Shown here: positions 11,949 through 24,281 of the stretch, piece after piece
How the letters are laid out: each line of letters opens with the position of its first letter
How positions within the stretch are numbered: position 1 is the first letter of the stretch
NCBI RefSeq assembly: GCF_000003815.2
Contig: NC_049995.1
Span: 18,746,363-18,810,362, forward strand
Direction: 5' to 3'
DNA: 64,000 nt
Source: Branchiostoma floridae
Taxonomy: Eukaryota > Chordata > Leptocardii > Amphioxiformes > Branchiostomatidae
Position numbers and translations under genes: made by a program
The notes under the pieces: generated by a model
Seen by the model: the letters and a program-made list of their open reading frames with translations, nothing else
Told to the model about the DNA's origin: nothing
Database searches by the model: none

Positions 11949-11952
11949 TTAA

Positions 11953-12535
11953 TCTCGAAGCAGATGTTGGAAGAAACATTTGGGCCCCAAGTATATGTCG
12001 AGATGCAACTTGTACTACAGGGATTAGCTTTTCAATAGAACATAATTCACCTGTTTTACAAGTCACATATGTACGGCGACGCCCATTCAGTATCAATGGA
12101 AACGCTAGCTTACTGTATCCCGAACTATTTTCGTCACTAGCGGGTCAAACGCCGCTATGCAATCAGCTACCAGCGGTCGGGACCAAAGTCCAACGGATAC
12201 AGAGTTCGCTACAAACCTGCCACGTTCACTCGTATTTCAGTCAGTAGACCGGCGACGCTGGTTCCTGTAGTACCAGCAGTATCCGCTAGGCGCGCAGCTG
12301 CACCTGCCATCCCGACATTACCCCGTGACTGATCAAAGTCTAACGGGTACAGAGTTGGTTTCCACCTGCCACGTTTACAGGTATTCCAGACAGGAGACAG
12401 CTGAGGAAGTCTGTCTTGAAGAAGCGTTTTAAGGAGCCCGTCTTACACTTCCTTTACACCGTTGAGTCTGCATACCTACTTCACTAAAGGTGAGAAATGT
12501 TCACTTCAGCCTGGCGGCCATTTTAGGTCAACGAC
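11953..12535 (+). repeat. Upstream unit and donor-like block of gene B
   Basis: It continues the upstream block interrupted by the MITE. The first donor-like site is degraded (CACC|GTTGAG at 12461). The second, AAG|GTGAGA near 12489, remains, followed by the GGCGGCCATTTTAGGTCAACGA motif. Confidence 0.6.
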
Positions 12536-12981
12536 ATGAAGAATATTTTACTTCCATCACACTTAAATTGTTCTTTACGGGGTCGGGAAGGAGTAGCACA
12601 TTCTAATGTCGGAAAATAAGACGACAAGAGATTTTAGAAAGGTTATATTATATACGGGCATTTGTTGCTGGGAAACGTGATCCAAAATGACTTAATTAGT
12701 GACGTCAGCGAAAGATTACTGTATGTAAACAAAAAAGTGGTGTCAAGTTACGTGGCTGGGTTGTTTTTAACTATAATTTTCACAAACACAATTTATCTAT
12801 TTTATGGTTTGGCTGTTCATGACGCACTTCCAGGGCTGCCCAATCAGCCTGCGGCTAGCCCAGCTGACAGAGACAAGACTTTTTATCTCTTGCTCTAGTA
12901 ACACTGCTCTTGTGTTATGTGTGGGACCGTCACCGATCATCTTCTCTTCCTTGTGATCATAGATTTATAGAGTTTTTAGCA

Positions 12982-13080
12982 TATGTCAGTATCAAGATCT
13001 CTAACTCCGCCCCTTCGGCAGGTCCGCGTGACGTGTTCATGATTGTTGGACAAACACTCAATGCTGGGTGAGCTGATAAT
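12982..13080 (+). promoter_or_regulatory. GC-box/CRE module, copy 5 (gene B distal)
   Basis: A diverged form with 'tatcaagatctctaactccgcccctt' and GGTCCGCGTGACGTG. The relic locus at 53846-53940 has the same variant. Confidence 0.5.
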
Positions 13081-13227
13081 GGCGACATGTTTGTATTCGG
13101 AGCTACAATATGTTTGAAGGGATAACTGTGTGGGCGTATCAAACTGTCTTTTAACACCTGAAATGTACGTAAGTTATAATTATAAAAAATTATGAAGATG
13201 CATATGAGCATGTAAGTATGTTATTTT

Positions 13228-13330
13228 GGGCAAGGACGTATCAATGTCCTAATCTCTGTCCCCGCCCCTCGGCACGTCCGTGTGACGTAATTGTTCGGAA
13301 AAACAAACTCTCTGAAGTCGGTGAGCTGAC
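13228..13330 (+). promoter_or_regulatory. GC-box/CRE module, copy 6 (gene B proximal)
   Basis: The GC box and CACGTCCGTGTGACGT are present. It is preceded by ATGTAAGTATG and lies 0.5-0.6 kb before the gene B ATG, matching the spacing of the proximal module in A. Confidence 0.55.
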
Positions 13331-13857
13331 CTTTAGCCGAACTTTAATCGATTTTCGAGTAGTGGCCATGGGGACAAAGTCTGATTCAAACATATCAGCC
13401 AGTACACGACTTGGGCTGCTTTGTGTTCTTTATGATCCGGTCGCAAGAAGGCGACATGATTTGTACATAAAAACATGTTCTTACGTAGAAGGATTTGTGG
13501 TACTAGTCATAGAAATATATTTCTAAAATCATCTTCAATAAAGTGTTACAGTGACTTTTTGGCACTATCTGGGAGAAATCTAAGTCTATGAGCCTGCAAA
13601 TTATGAGAGGCAGCACTGAAGCGCCGACTAGTGATTCATGATGGCAGTACACCCTCAAGAAGATCGATTGACCGGAATCAAGATGGTCATGAGGAGGGGG
13701 GAGGTGGGCGAGGGGGTTGGGCAAGTTCATAAGATGTCGGAAGCCGTCAATGCGGGGAGATGTGAACTACTAGTAATTTTGCTATCGCAAACCTGTAATA
13801 AACAATGCCGTATCACCCTGTAGATATTTCTAATTTGCTATTGGGTCATTTTCCAGG

Positions 13858-16838
13858 ATGGCAGGCCCAGCGAGAGAAATTGAAGGGTTTACAGATGAAG
13901 ACCGACGACATTTTGAGTTCGTGCGGCCTCTCATTCTCATATCTGATTCCCTCACCAAAAAGGAAACGGATGATGTGAAAATATACTGCGCGCACGTGAT
14001 TCCAAAAGGCATGATAAAAGGTCTAAAACGAGCAGTTGACATTTTTCTAAAGCTAAAAGAAATAGGCAAGATCAACCAGGAGAACCTGGACTTTGTTGAG
14101 GAGGTTTTGGAAATGATCGGACGACGTGATTTGGCTCGGGACGTTCTGCGGCCAGCCCAACAACCTGACCGAGCGGTTCCGGAAAATCCCGAACTCCAGC
14201 CGGACATCCCCGAGCCCCAGCCGGAAAATCCCGAACCCCAACCGGGACCAAGTCATGATGAAGCGAGGGCAGAAGGTAAGCAAAAATTAAGTATCATTGT
14301 TTACTCAAACTCAGTATAACATATCTCAAGTAACCGCTAGGCACAAAATTCTTTAAATCGGGCTGTATAGAGTTTCCGATTACGTGTATTTTTCTGTTTT
14401 ATTCAAATTAGTTTTTTAGACCGAAAAAGGGACTATGAAAACATGCTAATGATGATTCTTTTCACAAGTCTTCTATCCCTAGTCTGCAATACTTGAAACT
14501 TAACCTTGTGAAAATATCTTAATATTTCCAGAACCTGACACGTCCAACATCTACACAGTGGTGCACGGCCACAGCAGCATGACCCAGGAGACTGTAGATC
14601 GCCACAGACAGAACATAGCATCCGCCTGTAACACCAGGAGGTCACAGGTCAAGTTCAGAGGTTACAAGAAGAACAAGAGCATCCTTGTGCACTTCTCCAT
14701 ACCGCGGGAGAACACGGCGGTGCTGAGGCACATGGCGGATCACTCCGACCCGAGACTTGTCTACATGGGCGTCAAGTCCCTGCAGATCGACGCTGAAGTT
14801 CCCATCAAAGTCCAACAGGAGGAGCCGCTGTACGGTGAGTTGATTTCTTTTTCTCTTAATATAAACACAGTTGTCAGTTTCAGAGTCAAGTTCATCAAGA
14901 CATCGCTACTAATGTAACATCGTTGAATTGGCTTTCATGTTCATATGCACTAACTTTTCTATTGCAGACCATCAAAGCTTATCAGAGATTAAACATATAA
15001 AAGAAAATTGAATGTCTCATTTTGACAAAACAGTACTTTTGATCTACCACATGACTAAAATCGCCAGTAGGTCTGCTAGACAAAGTTTGCTATACAAATT
15101 GATACAGATGTTGACCCCCACTATACTTTGAAAAGCAGGTATTTGTCGTGATGTCATTTCAATCCTTATGTTTCATGATGTCACATATCACTTACGTATC
15201 TGTTCAGATGTCAGGAGGCAGTTGCCTGTCGATGACATCGAGGTGGGATGCAGTACCCGGACAAAACACCAGAGGGCGCCCCAGAGCTGGACCCGCCTGT
15301 CTGCCCTGAACCTGTTCTCGGACGCCCTGCCGCTCCATCTGCAGGCAGCCGCGAGTCTGGAGTACCAGGGCTTCTCCTACAGCCTGGTCCGGGCTCTGGT
15401 GCAGAAGGACCGGCTCAGAGAACACCAGATGAGGCAGGCCATCCAGAACCTCAGGAACGCAGAGGTGGATTCCAACACGCTCCGTCAGAAGGCAGAGGTG
15501 GATTCCAACACGCCCCGTCAGAAGGCAGAGGTGGATTCCAACACGATCATGACTTTGCGCTCCAAGCTTAACATCACAGAGAACAGGCTGAAGGAGGCTC
15601 TTGAGACGATCGCAGTTCTTGAAGAAAAGCTGCAGCAGGCTCAAGAAAACTCAGAGAAAGCCGCCAAGCAGCTGGCATCCCACGTGACGGAGTACAGGGG
15701 AGAGAAGCCGCCTGGAGGCTGGCCACAGGAGTACAGGGAAGAGAAGCCGCCTGGAGGCTGGTCGACACAAGTTGAAAAGTCAGATGCAGCTTCACAGACA
15801 CATCTAGCGGATGCTGTTGGTACTACAGGGGGATCTGGAGATGTAGATGACAAGCTTGGAGCAGACCCGACTGTAAAGGAAGAAGACAAGGGAACTGCAA
15901 GGCAAAACTTTGGCAGTGGGGGCGATGGAAGAGAGGAATTTCTCGGTACAGAAGCACCCGAGCAAGAACGACACACAGCGAGGATAGCAGGAGCGGCAGC
16001 TGGCTCTACTGGGGACAAGAAACAGGATGTGATCACTTTTGGTGGGAAAGTGTCAGAACCTGGAAATTTTGCGAACCCGCGTGGCGTTATGGTGTCGCCT
16101 AGCAACGAGATATTCGTGGCTGATTATAACAACAGGCGAGTCCAAGTCCACAGCACGGAGGGGGTTTACCTGCGTCACTTCCCAACAGTTGTACCGGGTA
16201 CAGGGGATAAGCACATGCGGCCACAAGATGTTTGTATGGACGGTAACGGCACACTGTGGGTGGTTGGGGGAGGAAAGACAGCTGGCCATGTTGTACAGTA
16301 CAGCACGGACGGGACCGCCATGGCGGGGTTTGGCCTGAGTACTAGCTATGATCATAACCGGGGTATCGCGGTGGACATGCGCACTAACCACATCCTGATA
16401 ACTGATGCTATCCAAGGTGCACTTCTTGTGTACCGTCCGGACCGCTCCCTGGTGCGGACAGTCCGGCATCCTGAGGGTGAGATGGAACACCCAATGTACG
16501 TCACTGTGGACGGGGAAGGGAACATTCTTGTGTCGGACTTGATAAGTCACTATGTCTACGTGTATGACGAGTCTGGGAAGTTCCTGTTCCAGTTTGGAGG
16601 TGAGGGAAGTGGTGAAGGTCAGCTGACGAGGCCTGCAGGCATCTGCACAGACAGCTCGGGTCACATCCTCGTGGCGGACTCTGGGCACCAGAGGGTCCAG
16701 ATTTTCACAAGTCGGAGCGAGTTTGTCCGGACCTTCCGTACTGGATTTGGGCCGACAGGCCTGGCTGTGGGACCGGAAGGGCAGCTGGTTGTGACCAATG
16801 ATTGTAACCATACTGTGACTGTATATTCCAACTATTAG
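13858..16838 (+). CDS. Gene B: intact DED-domainX-coiled coil-NHL protein, 783 aa
   Basis: Exons are 13858-14275, 14532-14834 and 15208-16838. The GT..AG introns are both phase 1 and the sum is an open 784-codon frame. Residues ~8-100 form a DED with an acidic first helix and the GRRDL signature, expected to pair with other DEDs. A Pro/Glu tail with PENPELQP-like repeats follows. Residues 140-240 are domain X. Exon 3 starts at residue ~241 with a long amphipathic segment, 11-aa repeats (~326-353), a coiled coil (~353-405), two GEKPPGGW repeats (~411-435), an acidic linker and an NHL propeller (~515-783). There is no RING, B-box, signal peptide or membrane segment, so a cytosolic adaptor/sensor is inferred. 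It resembles TRIM-NHL proteins with the RING/B-box replaced by a DED. Confidence 0.9.
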
Positions 16839-17825
16839 TCAAGCAGCACTTTTGAGAAGGCCTTTACTTTCTTTCAACACAAAAGAGTGAACTTAACATA
16901 TTCTCAAACCAGTCCTTTTGCCTACTTAGTGAACATGTGGTTGGGGCGGGGAACACTACAGGCCCCCAATGGCCTTTGACCTTTTGTTCATATCAGACAG
17001 ACGGAACGTCACGTGTTTTGAACATTTCAGCCCTCAGTTGTCCTGAACAGATCAGAGAACATGTCGAAAAATTCAAATCCATCTTCATAACGTTTAGAAC
17101 GAATTATAACATTCCCTGGACGAGAGTTGTTTTTTCCATTCCACCCAAACTAGATTGAAGATCAACGTCACTTGATCATGGATTGTTCACAAACTGACGA
17201 TAAACGCTCAAAGACGCTCAAACCACTCAAAGCTTTCTTTCTGCTTGTTCAAAAGAATTTGATATATTCCATCCTTTAGGTGAATTCAATTTAAATACAT
17301 TCTAGGAGAAGATAACCCTTACATTGTACAAATATAGGTAAATACACAAAGAAATGTTAAGGACGTCTAACTAATAGTAGGAGTCATACGTTAAACTCTA
17401 AATGTTGATTTATGTTCATGTGAGTACCTTGGTTTATGCATTTGTACTTAATTTTTCAATGTACTTCCATGCTCATGATACATTTTGATATAATTTAATG
17501 TTTTTAATGCATTTTAATGTTTATTTAACATCCACGCAAAAGTTGGTGAATCTTTAAAATCTTTAAGTGTCTGGAACCCATCTTGACATGTCGGTTACAG
17601 ATTCAGCAGCAGCAGACGAAGATACTAACAGAAAAAGGATTGATTAATTCATGATTTGTAAATAGCCTTTCATATCCAAGCCTCCATTGGTCTTCCATCG
17701 CCATGGATTCCTTAAACGTTGAAAAGACGGATTAAAGATTAGGAAGATGGCAGCTTCGTCACAGACTGTGGTGACGTCATGACTTAGCCGATGATAACGA
17801 GTATCCAAACAACAAGTCTCTAACG

Positions 17826-18185
17826 ATCACACATTAACACGTCTTCGGTATCAGCGGATGAATTTATTCGGAATTGAATTGTGATGGAAACTTTACGATG
17901 TCGTATTCAGTTTTACACCAATAAAAGCTCTGCTTTCTTTGCATGGAATAATCACAGTTCTTTATGGTCTAACTTATGATACTGAGTACCAACCATGATT
18001 TCGGTCCCTGTGTAACACCCGGCAAAAAGGTGCAACCCAATGAAAAGCATTGATAGACATAGAATATCTCACAAGGACTTCTAGCGGTAAATGATGAAAC
18101 TGAATGCTATTAAACTTAATAAACTGAATGTTCTATAGAAATAAACAACGAGATTCTGCAATACAATCGCGGACTGGGCTTCAAA
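17826..18185 (+). repeat. 3'-flank repeat unit, copy 3
   Basis: Follows gene B by about 1 kb, with AATAAA at 17920-17925. Between 16839 and 17826 lies the B/D/E-type 3' flank (an 'aatataggtaaatacacaaa' block near 17330), also found near 30725 and 37785. No gene is seen there. Confidence 0.65.
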
Positions 18186-18211
18186 TAAGGACCAAAGAGG
18201 TTCTTAAAAGA

Positions 18212-18955
18212 AGGTATATATCTACTGCCTTATCTAATTCGTGTGGGACCAAAGCTGCCTTGTCGTAATATTATAGAACATCCTTGTGACAACAAAGTTT
18301 ATCGAACAAATAGTCTGAATGTTGGTTCTGTTATAAACATAGTGCTTCATTTAATCTCCAAGCAGATGTTGGGGAGAAATATTTGGGCCGCTAGTATATG
18401 TAGAGATGCAACTTGTACTACAGGGATTAGCTTTTCAATAGAATATAATTCACCTGTTTTACAAGTCACATATGTACGGCGACGCCCATTCAGTATCAAT
18501 GGAAACGCTAGCTTATTGTATCCCGAACTATTTTCGTCACTAGCGAGTCAAACCTCGCTATGCAATCAGATACCAGCGGTTGGGACCAAAGTTCAACGGA
18601 TACAGAGTTCGCTACAAACCTGCCTCGTTCACGAGACGCTTATTCCTGTAGTACCGGCAGTATCCGCTAGGTGCGTAGCTGCAGCTGCCATCCCGACATC
18701 CCCCAGTGGCCATGATCAAAGTCTAACGGGTACAGAGTTGGTTTCCCACCTGCCATGTTTATTGGTATATCGGACCCAAGACAGAAGACATCTGAGGAAG
18801 TTTGTCTTAAAGAATCAGACTGACACTGGTTACACCTTAAGGAGCCCTTCTTACCATCACGTCACACAGGTGAGTTTTTAAACTTGCTTCACTACAGGTG
18901 AGAAACGTTTGACGTGGCACTTCAGCTAGGCGGCCATTTTAGGTCAACGACTTGA
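18212..18955 (+). repeat. Upstream unit and donor-like block of gene C
   Basis: Contains an uninterrupted version of the MITE target (single TTAA). Ends with CACACAG|GTGAGT (GT at 18870-18871), a second CAG|GTGAGA and the GCCATTTTAGGTCAACGA motif. A 212-aa ORF here is not conserved in the sister copies. Confidence 0.6.
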
Positions 18956-19232
18956 GGCTACTTTTTTTCCACCTTAAGACTTACATTGCTCTTTTTGTGG
19001 TGAATCCTGTATAAATGGAAATAAGAAAAAGTTTAAGGAATTCGTTCATGTATATTACATAGCCTGATGGTGAATCTGACAGAAAGTGACCAAATAAATG
19101 CCTTCTAAGTTACTTTGAATGGGTAGGCGGGTAGGATATTTTGAATTACAATTTTATGGTATTCACAGTTGCACTTTAGATATCTTAATCATGATAATGT
19201 TAATAGGATAATGATCATGTGAGTGTCTCATT

Positions 19233-19350
19233 GTGGCAAGAACCTATCAGTCCTATCAGTGTCCTGATCTCTGCCCGCCCCTCGGCACGTCCGCGTGACG
19301 TGTTAATGATTGACGGACAGAACAAACTCTCCGGAGTGGTCTGAGATGAC
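19233..19350 (+). promoter_or_regulatory. GC-box/CRE module, copy 7 (gene C)
   Basis: Complete module with a local duplication of 'cctatcagt'. It ends in TGACGTCAC. Confidence 0.55.
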
Positions 19351-19482
19351 GTCACCGGGAGGGAAAAGCACTGGGAGATGTAAACAATTATAGCACGAGT
19401 ACAAATTAGGCTTAGCGAGGATTCAACGGTGCTTACTCCACGGATGTTAACGTCGGTACATATTACTAATAGTATGTTATTT

Positions 19483-19600
19483 GTGACGAGCACTTATCAG
19501 TGTCCTGATCTCTGCCCCGCCCCTCGGCACGTCCGCGTGACGTGTTAATGATTGATGGACAGAACAAACTCTCAGTGTGGTCTGAGCTGACGTCACGGGG
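19483..19600 (+). promoter_or_regulatory. GC-box/CRE module, copy 8 (gene C)
   Basis: Complete module with CCCCGCCCCTC and TGACGTCACGGGG. About 250 bp separates it from copy 7. Confidence 0.55.
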
Positions 19601-19881
19601 AGGGCCAAGCACTGGGAGATGTAAACAATTAAATCACGAGTCTAAATTAGGCTTAGAGTGGATTCAATGGTGTTAATATTTGTACTTGAAAATTTCTTTT
19701 TAATAATCAATTATTTTCAAACCAATTTACACAGGCGTCGGTGATATAATGATAACCACATATATGTCTTATTTGTTTAAAGTGATAGATTAGTGGGTTT
19801 GTAAAACTACTAGTGGGACCAGTAGTTTTACACCTGCAGTTTAAATAATCTATGTTCTATGAACATGTAAGTATGCTATTT

Positions 19882-20010
19882 GTGGCGACGGCTTATCAGT
19901 GTCCTGATCTCTGCCCCACCCATCGGCACGTCCGCGTGACGTGTTAATGATTGACGGACAGAACGAATTTAAACTCCCTCAAGAGTGGTTGAACTGAGGT
20001 CACGATGTGG
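19882..20010 (+). promoter_or_regulatory. GC-box/CRE module, copy 9 (gene C proximal)
   Basis: The GC box is altered to CCCCACCCATC and the CRE to GAGGTCAC. It is preceded by ATGTAAGTATG and lies about 0.45-0.55 kb before the gene C ATG. Confidence 0.5.
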
Positions 20011-20449
20011 GCAAGGTGCACGGAGATTCACAAACAACTACAGTACAAGTTCCAACTGGGCTGGGTGTGGGCTGAATGTTGCTCAGTCAACATTGCGTTA
20101 ACAGTAAGTTGCAGTGATATCCGGTGGAAAACGTGTGAGCTGGCTCACTATGTGAACTGACCGTGTGCGCAAAATTGAAGCTACTTTGTAAATAGGTCTC
20201 CAGACCATAGTTGACTCATGTCTAGATGTGTTTTGTTTATGTCTGTGGGCTATTAAACTTACTTGTAGCTTTCAATGCATCACACAGCACATGCGCATTT
20301 CGAAATGTGAACGAACGTCTTCTTTACCTTGATACCTTGTGTTAATCGTTATAAATTCCATACTGCAGAAATGAACTTTCTATTAACTTAGACGTACAGT
20401 GTTTGCAGAATAGGACCAGTCCAGTGAAACTTTATCGTCTGTTTTCAGG

Positions 20450-23400
20450 ATGGCAGGTCCAGTCCGAGAAAGCAGAGTCACAGATGCCGACAGGCGCCAT
20501 TTTGATTTTGTCCAAACTTTGCTCCGTATTTCCGATGAACTGACAGAAGAGGAAACTGCAAACGTGAAGTTGTTCTGTCTGCATCTAATCCCTAAAGGCC
20601 AGGCGGCACAACTCAGGCGGGCGGTGGACGTTTTTCAAAAGCTGATGGAACTGGACAAAATCGACCAGGAGAATCTCGACTTTATTGAAGAGATCTTGGA
20701 AAGAATCGGACGACAGGATCTGATTCGGGACGTTCTGCGGCGGTTCCAGCCGCCGGACCGAGAGATTCCGGAAAATCCCGAACTGCAGCCGGGAACAAGT
20801 CAACAGGGAACAAATGCAGAAGGTGAGTGACACGCAAGAATTATTGATAAACTTTAAACAAAAGTCTAATATCCGTACAACTTGCCCTGGACATTGAATC
20901 CCGAGCTGCAACCAGGAAGTATCCCAGTGAGTGCAAGTGAAAGAGGTTAGTAATATCAGTATTTTTTCTGGTAACGCTTTAAAGGTTTAGAGAACGGTTA
21001 ATCAAGGCAGTTCTATTTCCCAAGGATATAGTTTTAACCGTATCGCAAAATAAATTCACATATTTCTTTTCTATTTGTTGTAATGTAATCAAACCTTGGC
21101 TAACACTGTTTTCAATATTTCCAGGAGATGAAACTGCCAACGCCTTCTTGGTCATTCACGGTCAAACGCACATGGTTCAGGAAACAGTGAATCGTCACAG
21201 ACGTTGTTTAGCGTCACTGTTTGGCACGAGAAGGTCACAGGTCAAGTTCAGAGGTTACAAGAAGCACAAGAGCATCCTGGTGCTCTTCTCCATACCGCGG
21301 GAGAACACGGCGGTGCTGAGGCACATGGCGGATCACTCCGATCCGAGACTTGTCTACATGGGCGTCAAGTCACTGCAGATCGACGCTGAAGTTCCCATCA
21401 AAGTTCATCAGGAGGCGCCGCTGTACGGTGAGTTGACTTCTTTTTCTCTTAATATAAACACAGTTGTCAGTTTCAGAGTCAAGTTCATCAAGACATCGCT
21501 ACTAATGTAACAGCGTTGAATTGGCTTTCATGTTCATATGCACTAACTTTTCTATTGCAGACCATCAAAGCTTATCAGAGATTAAACATATAAAAGAAAA
21601 TTGAATGTCTCATTTTGACAAAACAGTACTTTTGATCTACCACATGACTAAAATCGCCAGCAGGTCTGCTAGACAAAGTTTGCTAGACAAATTGATACAG
21701 ATGTTGACCCCCACTATACTTTGAAAAGCAGGTATTTGTCGTGATGTCATTTCAATCCTTATGTTTCATGATGTCACATATCACGTATCTGCTCAGATGT
21801 CAAGAGGCAGTTGCCTGTCGATGACATCGAGGTGGGGTGCAGTACCCGGACCAAACACCAGAGGGCGCCCCAGAATTGGACCCGACTGTCTGCCCTGAAC
21901 CTGTTCTCGGACGCCCTGCCGCTCCATCTGCAGGCAGCCGCGAGTCTGGAGTACCAGGGCTTCTCCTACAGCCTGGTCCGGGCTCTGGTGCAGAAGGACC
22001 GGCTCAGAGAACACCAGATGAGGCAGGCCATCCAGAACCTCAGGAACGCAGAGGTGGATTCCAACACGCTCCGTCAGAAGGCAGAGGTGGATTCCAACAC
22101 GCTCCGTCAGAAGGCAGAGGTGGATTCCAACACGATCATGACTTTGCGCTCCAAGCTCAACATCTCAGAGAACAGGCTGAAGGAAGCTCTTGAGATGATC
22201 TCAGTTCTTGAACAAAATCTGCAGCAGGCTGAAGAATACGCAGAGAAAGCCGCTAAGCAGGTGACATCCCACGTGACGGAGTACAGGGGAGAGAAGCCGC
22301 CTGGAGGCTGGCCACAGGAGTACAGGGGAGAGAAGCCGCCTGGAGGCTGGCCACAGGAGTACAGGGGAGAGAAGCCACCTGGAGGCTGGCCACAGGAGTA
22401 CAGGGGAGAGAAGCCACCTGGAGACTGGCCGGAACAGGTCGAGAATGCAGATGCAGCTACACAGACACACCTAGTGGGTTCTGTTGGTACTATAGAGATA
22501 CCTGGAACTGTGGATGACAAGGTTGGAGCAGACCTGACTGTAAAGGAAGAAGACGGGAAAACTCCAAGACAAGACTCTGGCAGTGGGAGCAATGGAAAAG
22601 AGGATGTTCTCGGTACAGGACCACCCGAGCAAGAGCGGCACACAGCGGAGACAGAAGGAACGGCATCTCGCTCTACTGGAGAGTTGGAACAGGATGTGAT
22701 CACTTTTGGCGGGATTGGAACAGAACCTGGAAAGTTTCATCATCCACGCGGGGTTGTGGTGTCGCCTAGCAACGAGATCTATGTGGCAGAAAGTGACAAA
22801 AGGCGAGTCCAAATCCACAGCACGGAGGGGGTTTACCTGCGCCACTTCCCAACAGTTGTACCGGGTACAGGCGATAAGGACATATATCCACATGATGTCT
22901 GTATGGACGGTAACGGCACGCTGTGGGTAGTGGGGCGGGGAGAGACAGCCGACCATGTTGTACAGTACAGCACGGACGGGAATGTCATGAAAAGGTTTGA
23001 CCTGAAGAAGAGCATTCTTTTCCGCGGCATTACAGTGGACATGCGCACTAACCACATCCTGGTGAGTGATCCCTACCAAGGTGAAGTTCAGGTGTTCCGT
23101 CCGGACGGCTCCCTGGTGCGGACAGTCCGGCATCCGCGGGGTGGGATGACACGCCCACGGTACGTCACAGTGGACGGGGAAGGGAACATTCTTGTGTCGG
23201 ACTGGGACACTCACTGTGTCTACGTGTATGACGAGTCCGGGAAGTTCCTGTTCCAGTTCGGAGGAAGGGGAAGTGGTGAAGGTCAGCTGAGAATGCCTCA
23301 CGGCATCTGTACAGACAGCTCGGGGCACATCCTCGTGGCGGACTTTGGGAACGAGAGGGTTCAGATCTTCACACGTCACGGCGAGTTTGTCCGTACCGTC

Positions 23401-23502
23401 CGTACTGGGTTTCGGCTGGACGGCCTGGCTGTGGGACCGGAAGGGCAGCTGGTTGTGACCAGTTATTGGAACAGCATTGTGACTGTTTATCCCAGCTATT
23501 AG
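20450..23502 (+). CDS. Gene C: intact DED-domainX-coiled coil-NHL protein, 793 aa
   Basis: Exons are 20450-20822, 21125-21427 and 21797-23502, and the sum is 794 codons with no internal stop. The DED ends in GRQDL and has a shorter Pro tail than B. The N-terminal helix region of domain X differs from that of A and B, while its C-terminal two thirds are nearly identical. Exon 3 carries three 11-aa repeats, four GEKPPGGW repeats and a propeller of about 269 residues ending VTVYPSY. Intron 2 is almost identical to that of B although intron 1 is unrelated in detail, indicating conversion or unequal exchange. Intron 1 holds a duplicated scrap of exon 1. Confidence 0.9.
20897..20944 (+). repeat. 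Duplicated 3' end of DED exon inside gene C intron 1
   Basis: A stretch reading NPELQPGS in translation and ending in GAAAGAG|GTTAGT resembles the 3' end of exon 1 (20775-20828), including its donor. No clear acceptor precedes it. It may be a dead duplication or an optional alternative donor region. Confidence 0.5.
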
Positions 23503-24281
23503 TCAAGCAGCACTTTGGAGAAGGCTGTTATTTTGTTTCAACACAAATGAATGAACTTACCATTTTCTCAAACAAGTCGTTTTGCCTACTTTGTGAACGG
23601 CAGCAGACGAAGATACTGACGAAACGATTATTAATTGATTCACCTTCACCTAGTCCCATCCTCATGTCTGAGGGTCGGGGACTATGGTAGCATCCAGTAT
23701 CAGCCTCCTCCACTCCCTTCTGTAAATAGCTTGAAAAACTAAAACTCAAGCTGTCAAGGGTCTTACAAGGCCATGGATTCCTTAAACTTTGAGAAAAAGG
23801 ATTGAGGAAAATGGCGGCTTTCTCACAGACTGTGATGACGTCACGACTTGTAACTGATAACGATCGAGTATCCAAACAGCAGTTTACCGATGATGGGACA
23901 TGATAAATGATATATTTTACCTGTTATATATTAACCATGTATTATCAGTTAAACAAATATACACTGGAGTTTATTTGCAAGTTCATACCCGAGGGCTAAT
24001 TACAAGTACATGGTATAAACATATACAAGCGACAATGAATAGTTATAAACAATATTCTACTTTAATACTAGTGTTAAGTTGGCTATATACACTAAATACG
24101 GACCCCTACACCATGTCTACGGATTGCACATTAACAAGTCTGTGGTATTAGCGGTTGAGTCTAAATAAGTTGAATTGAATTGGATTATGTGAGATGACAT
24201 AATCAGTTTGGTACCAATAAAAGTTATTCTTTCCTTGCATTAAAATGTCGATGATACAAACAGATTTGTATGTATCTTTAA

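Noticed and set aside
18243-18881. A 212-aa + strand ORF in the upstream repeat of gene C
   Set aside because: Sister units at 1704, 4890, 11953 and 32090 have stops or indels in the same frame, and no domain or codon conservation is seen. It is repeat DNA.
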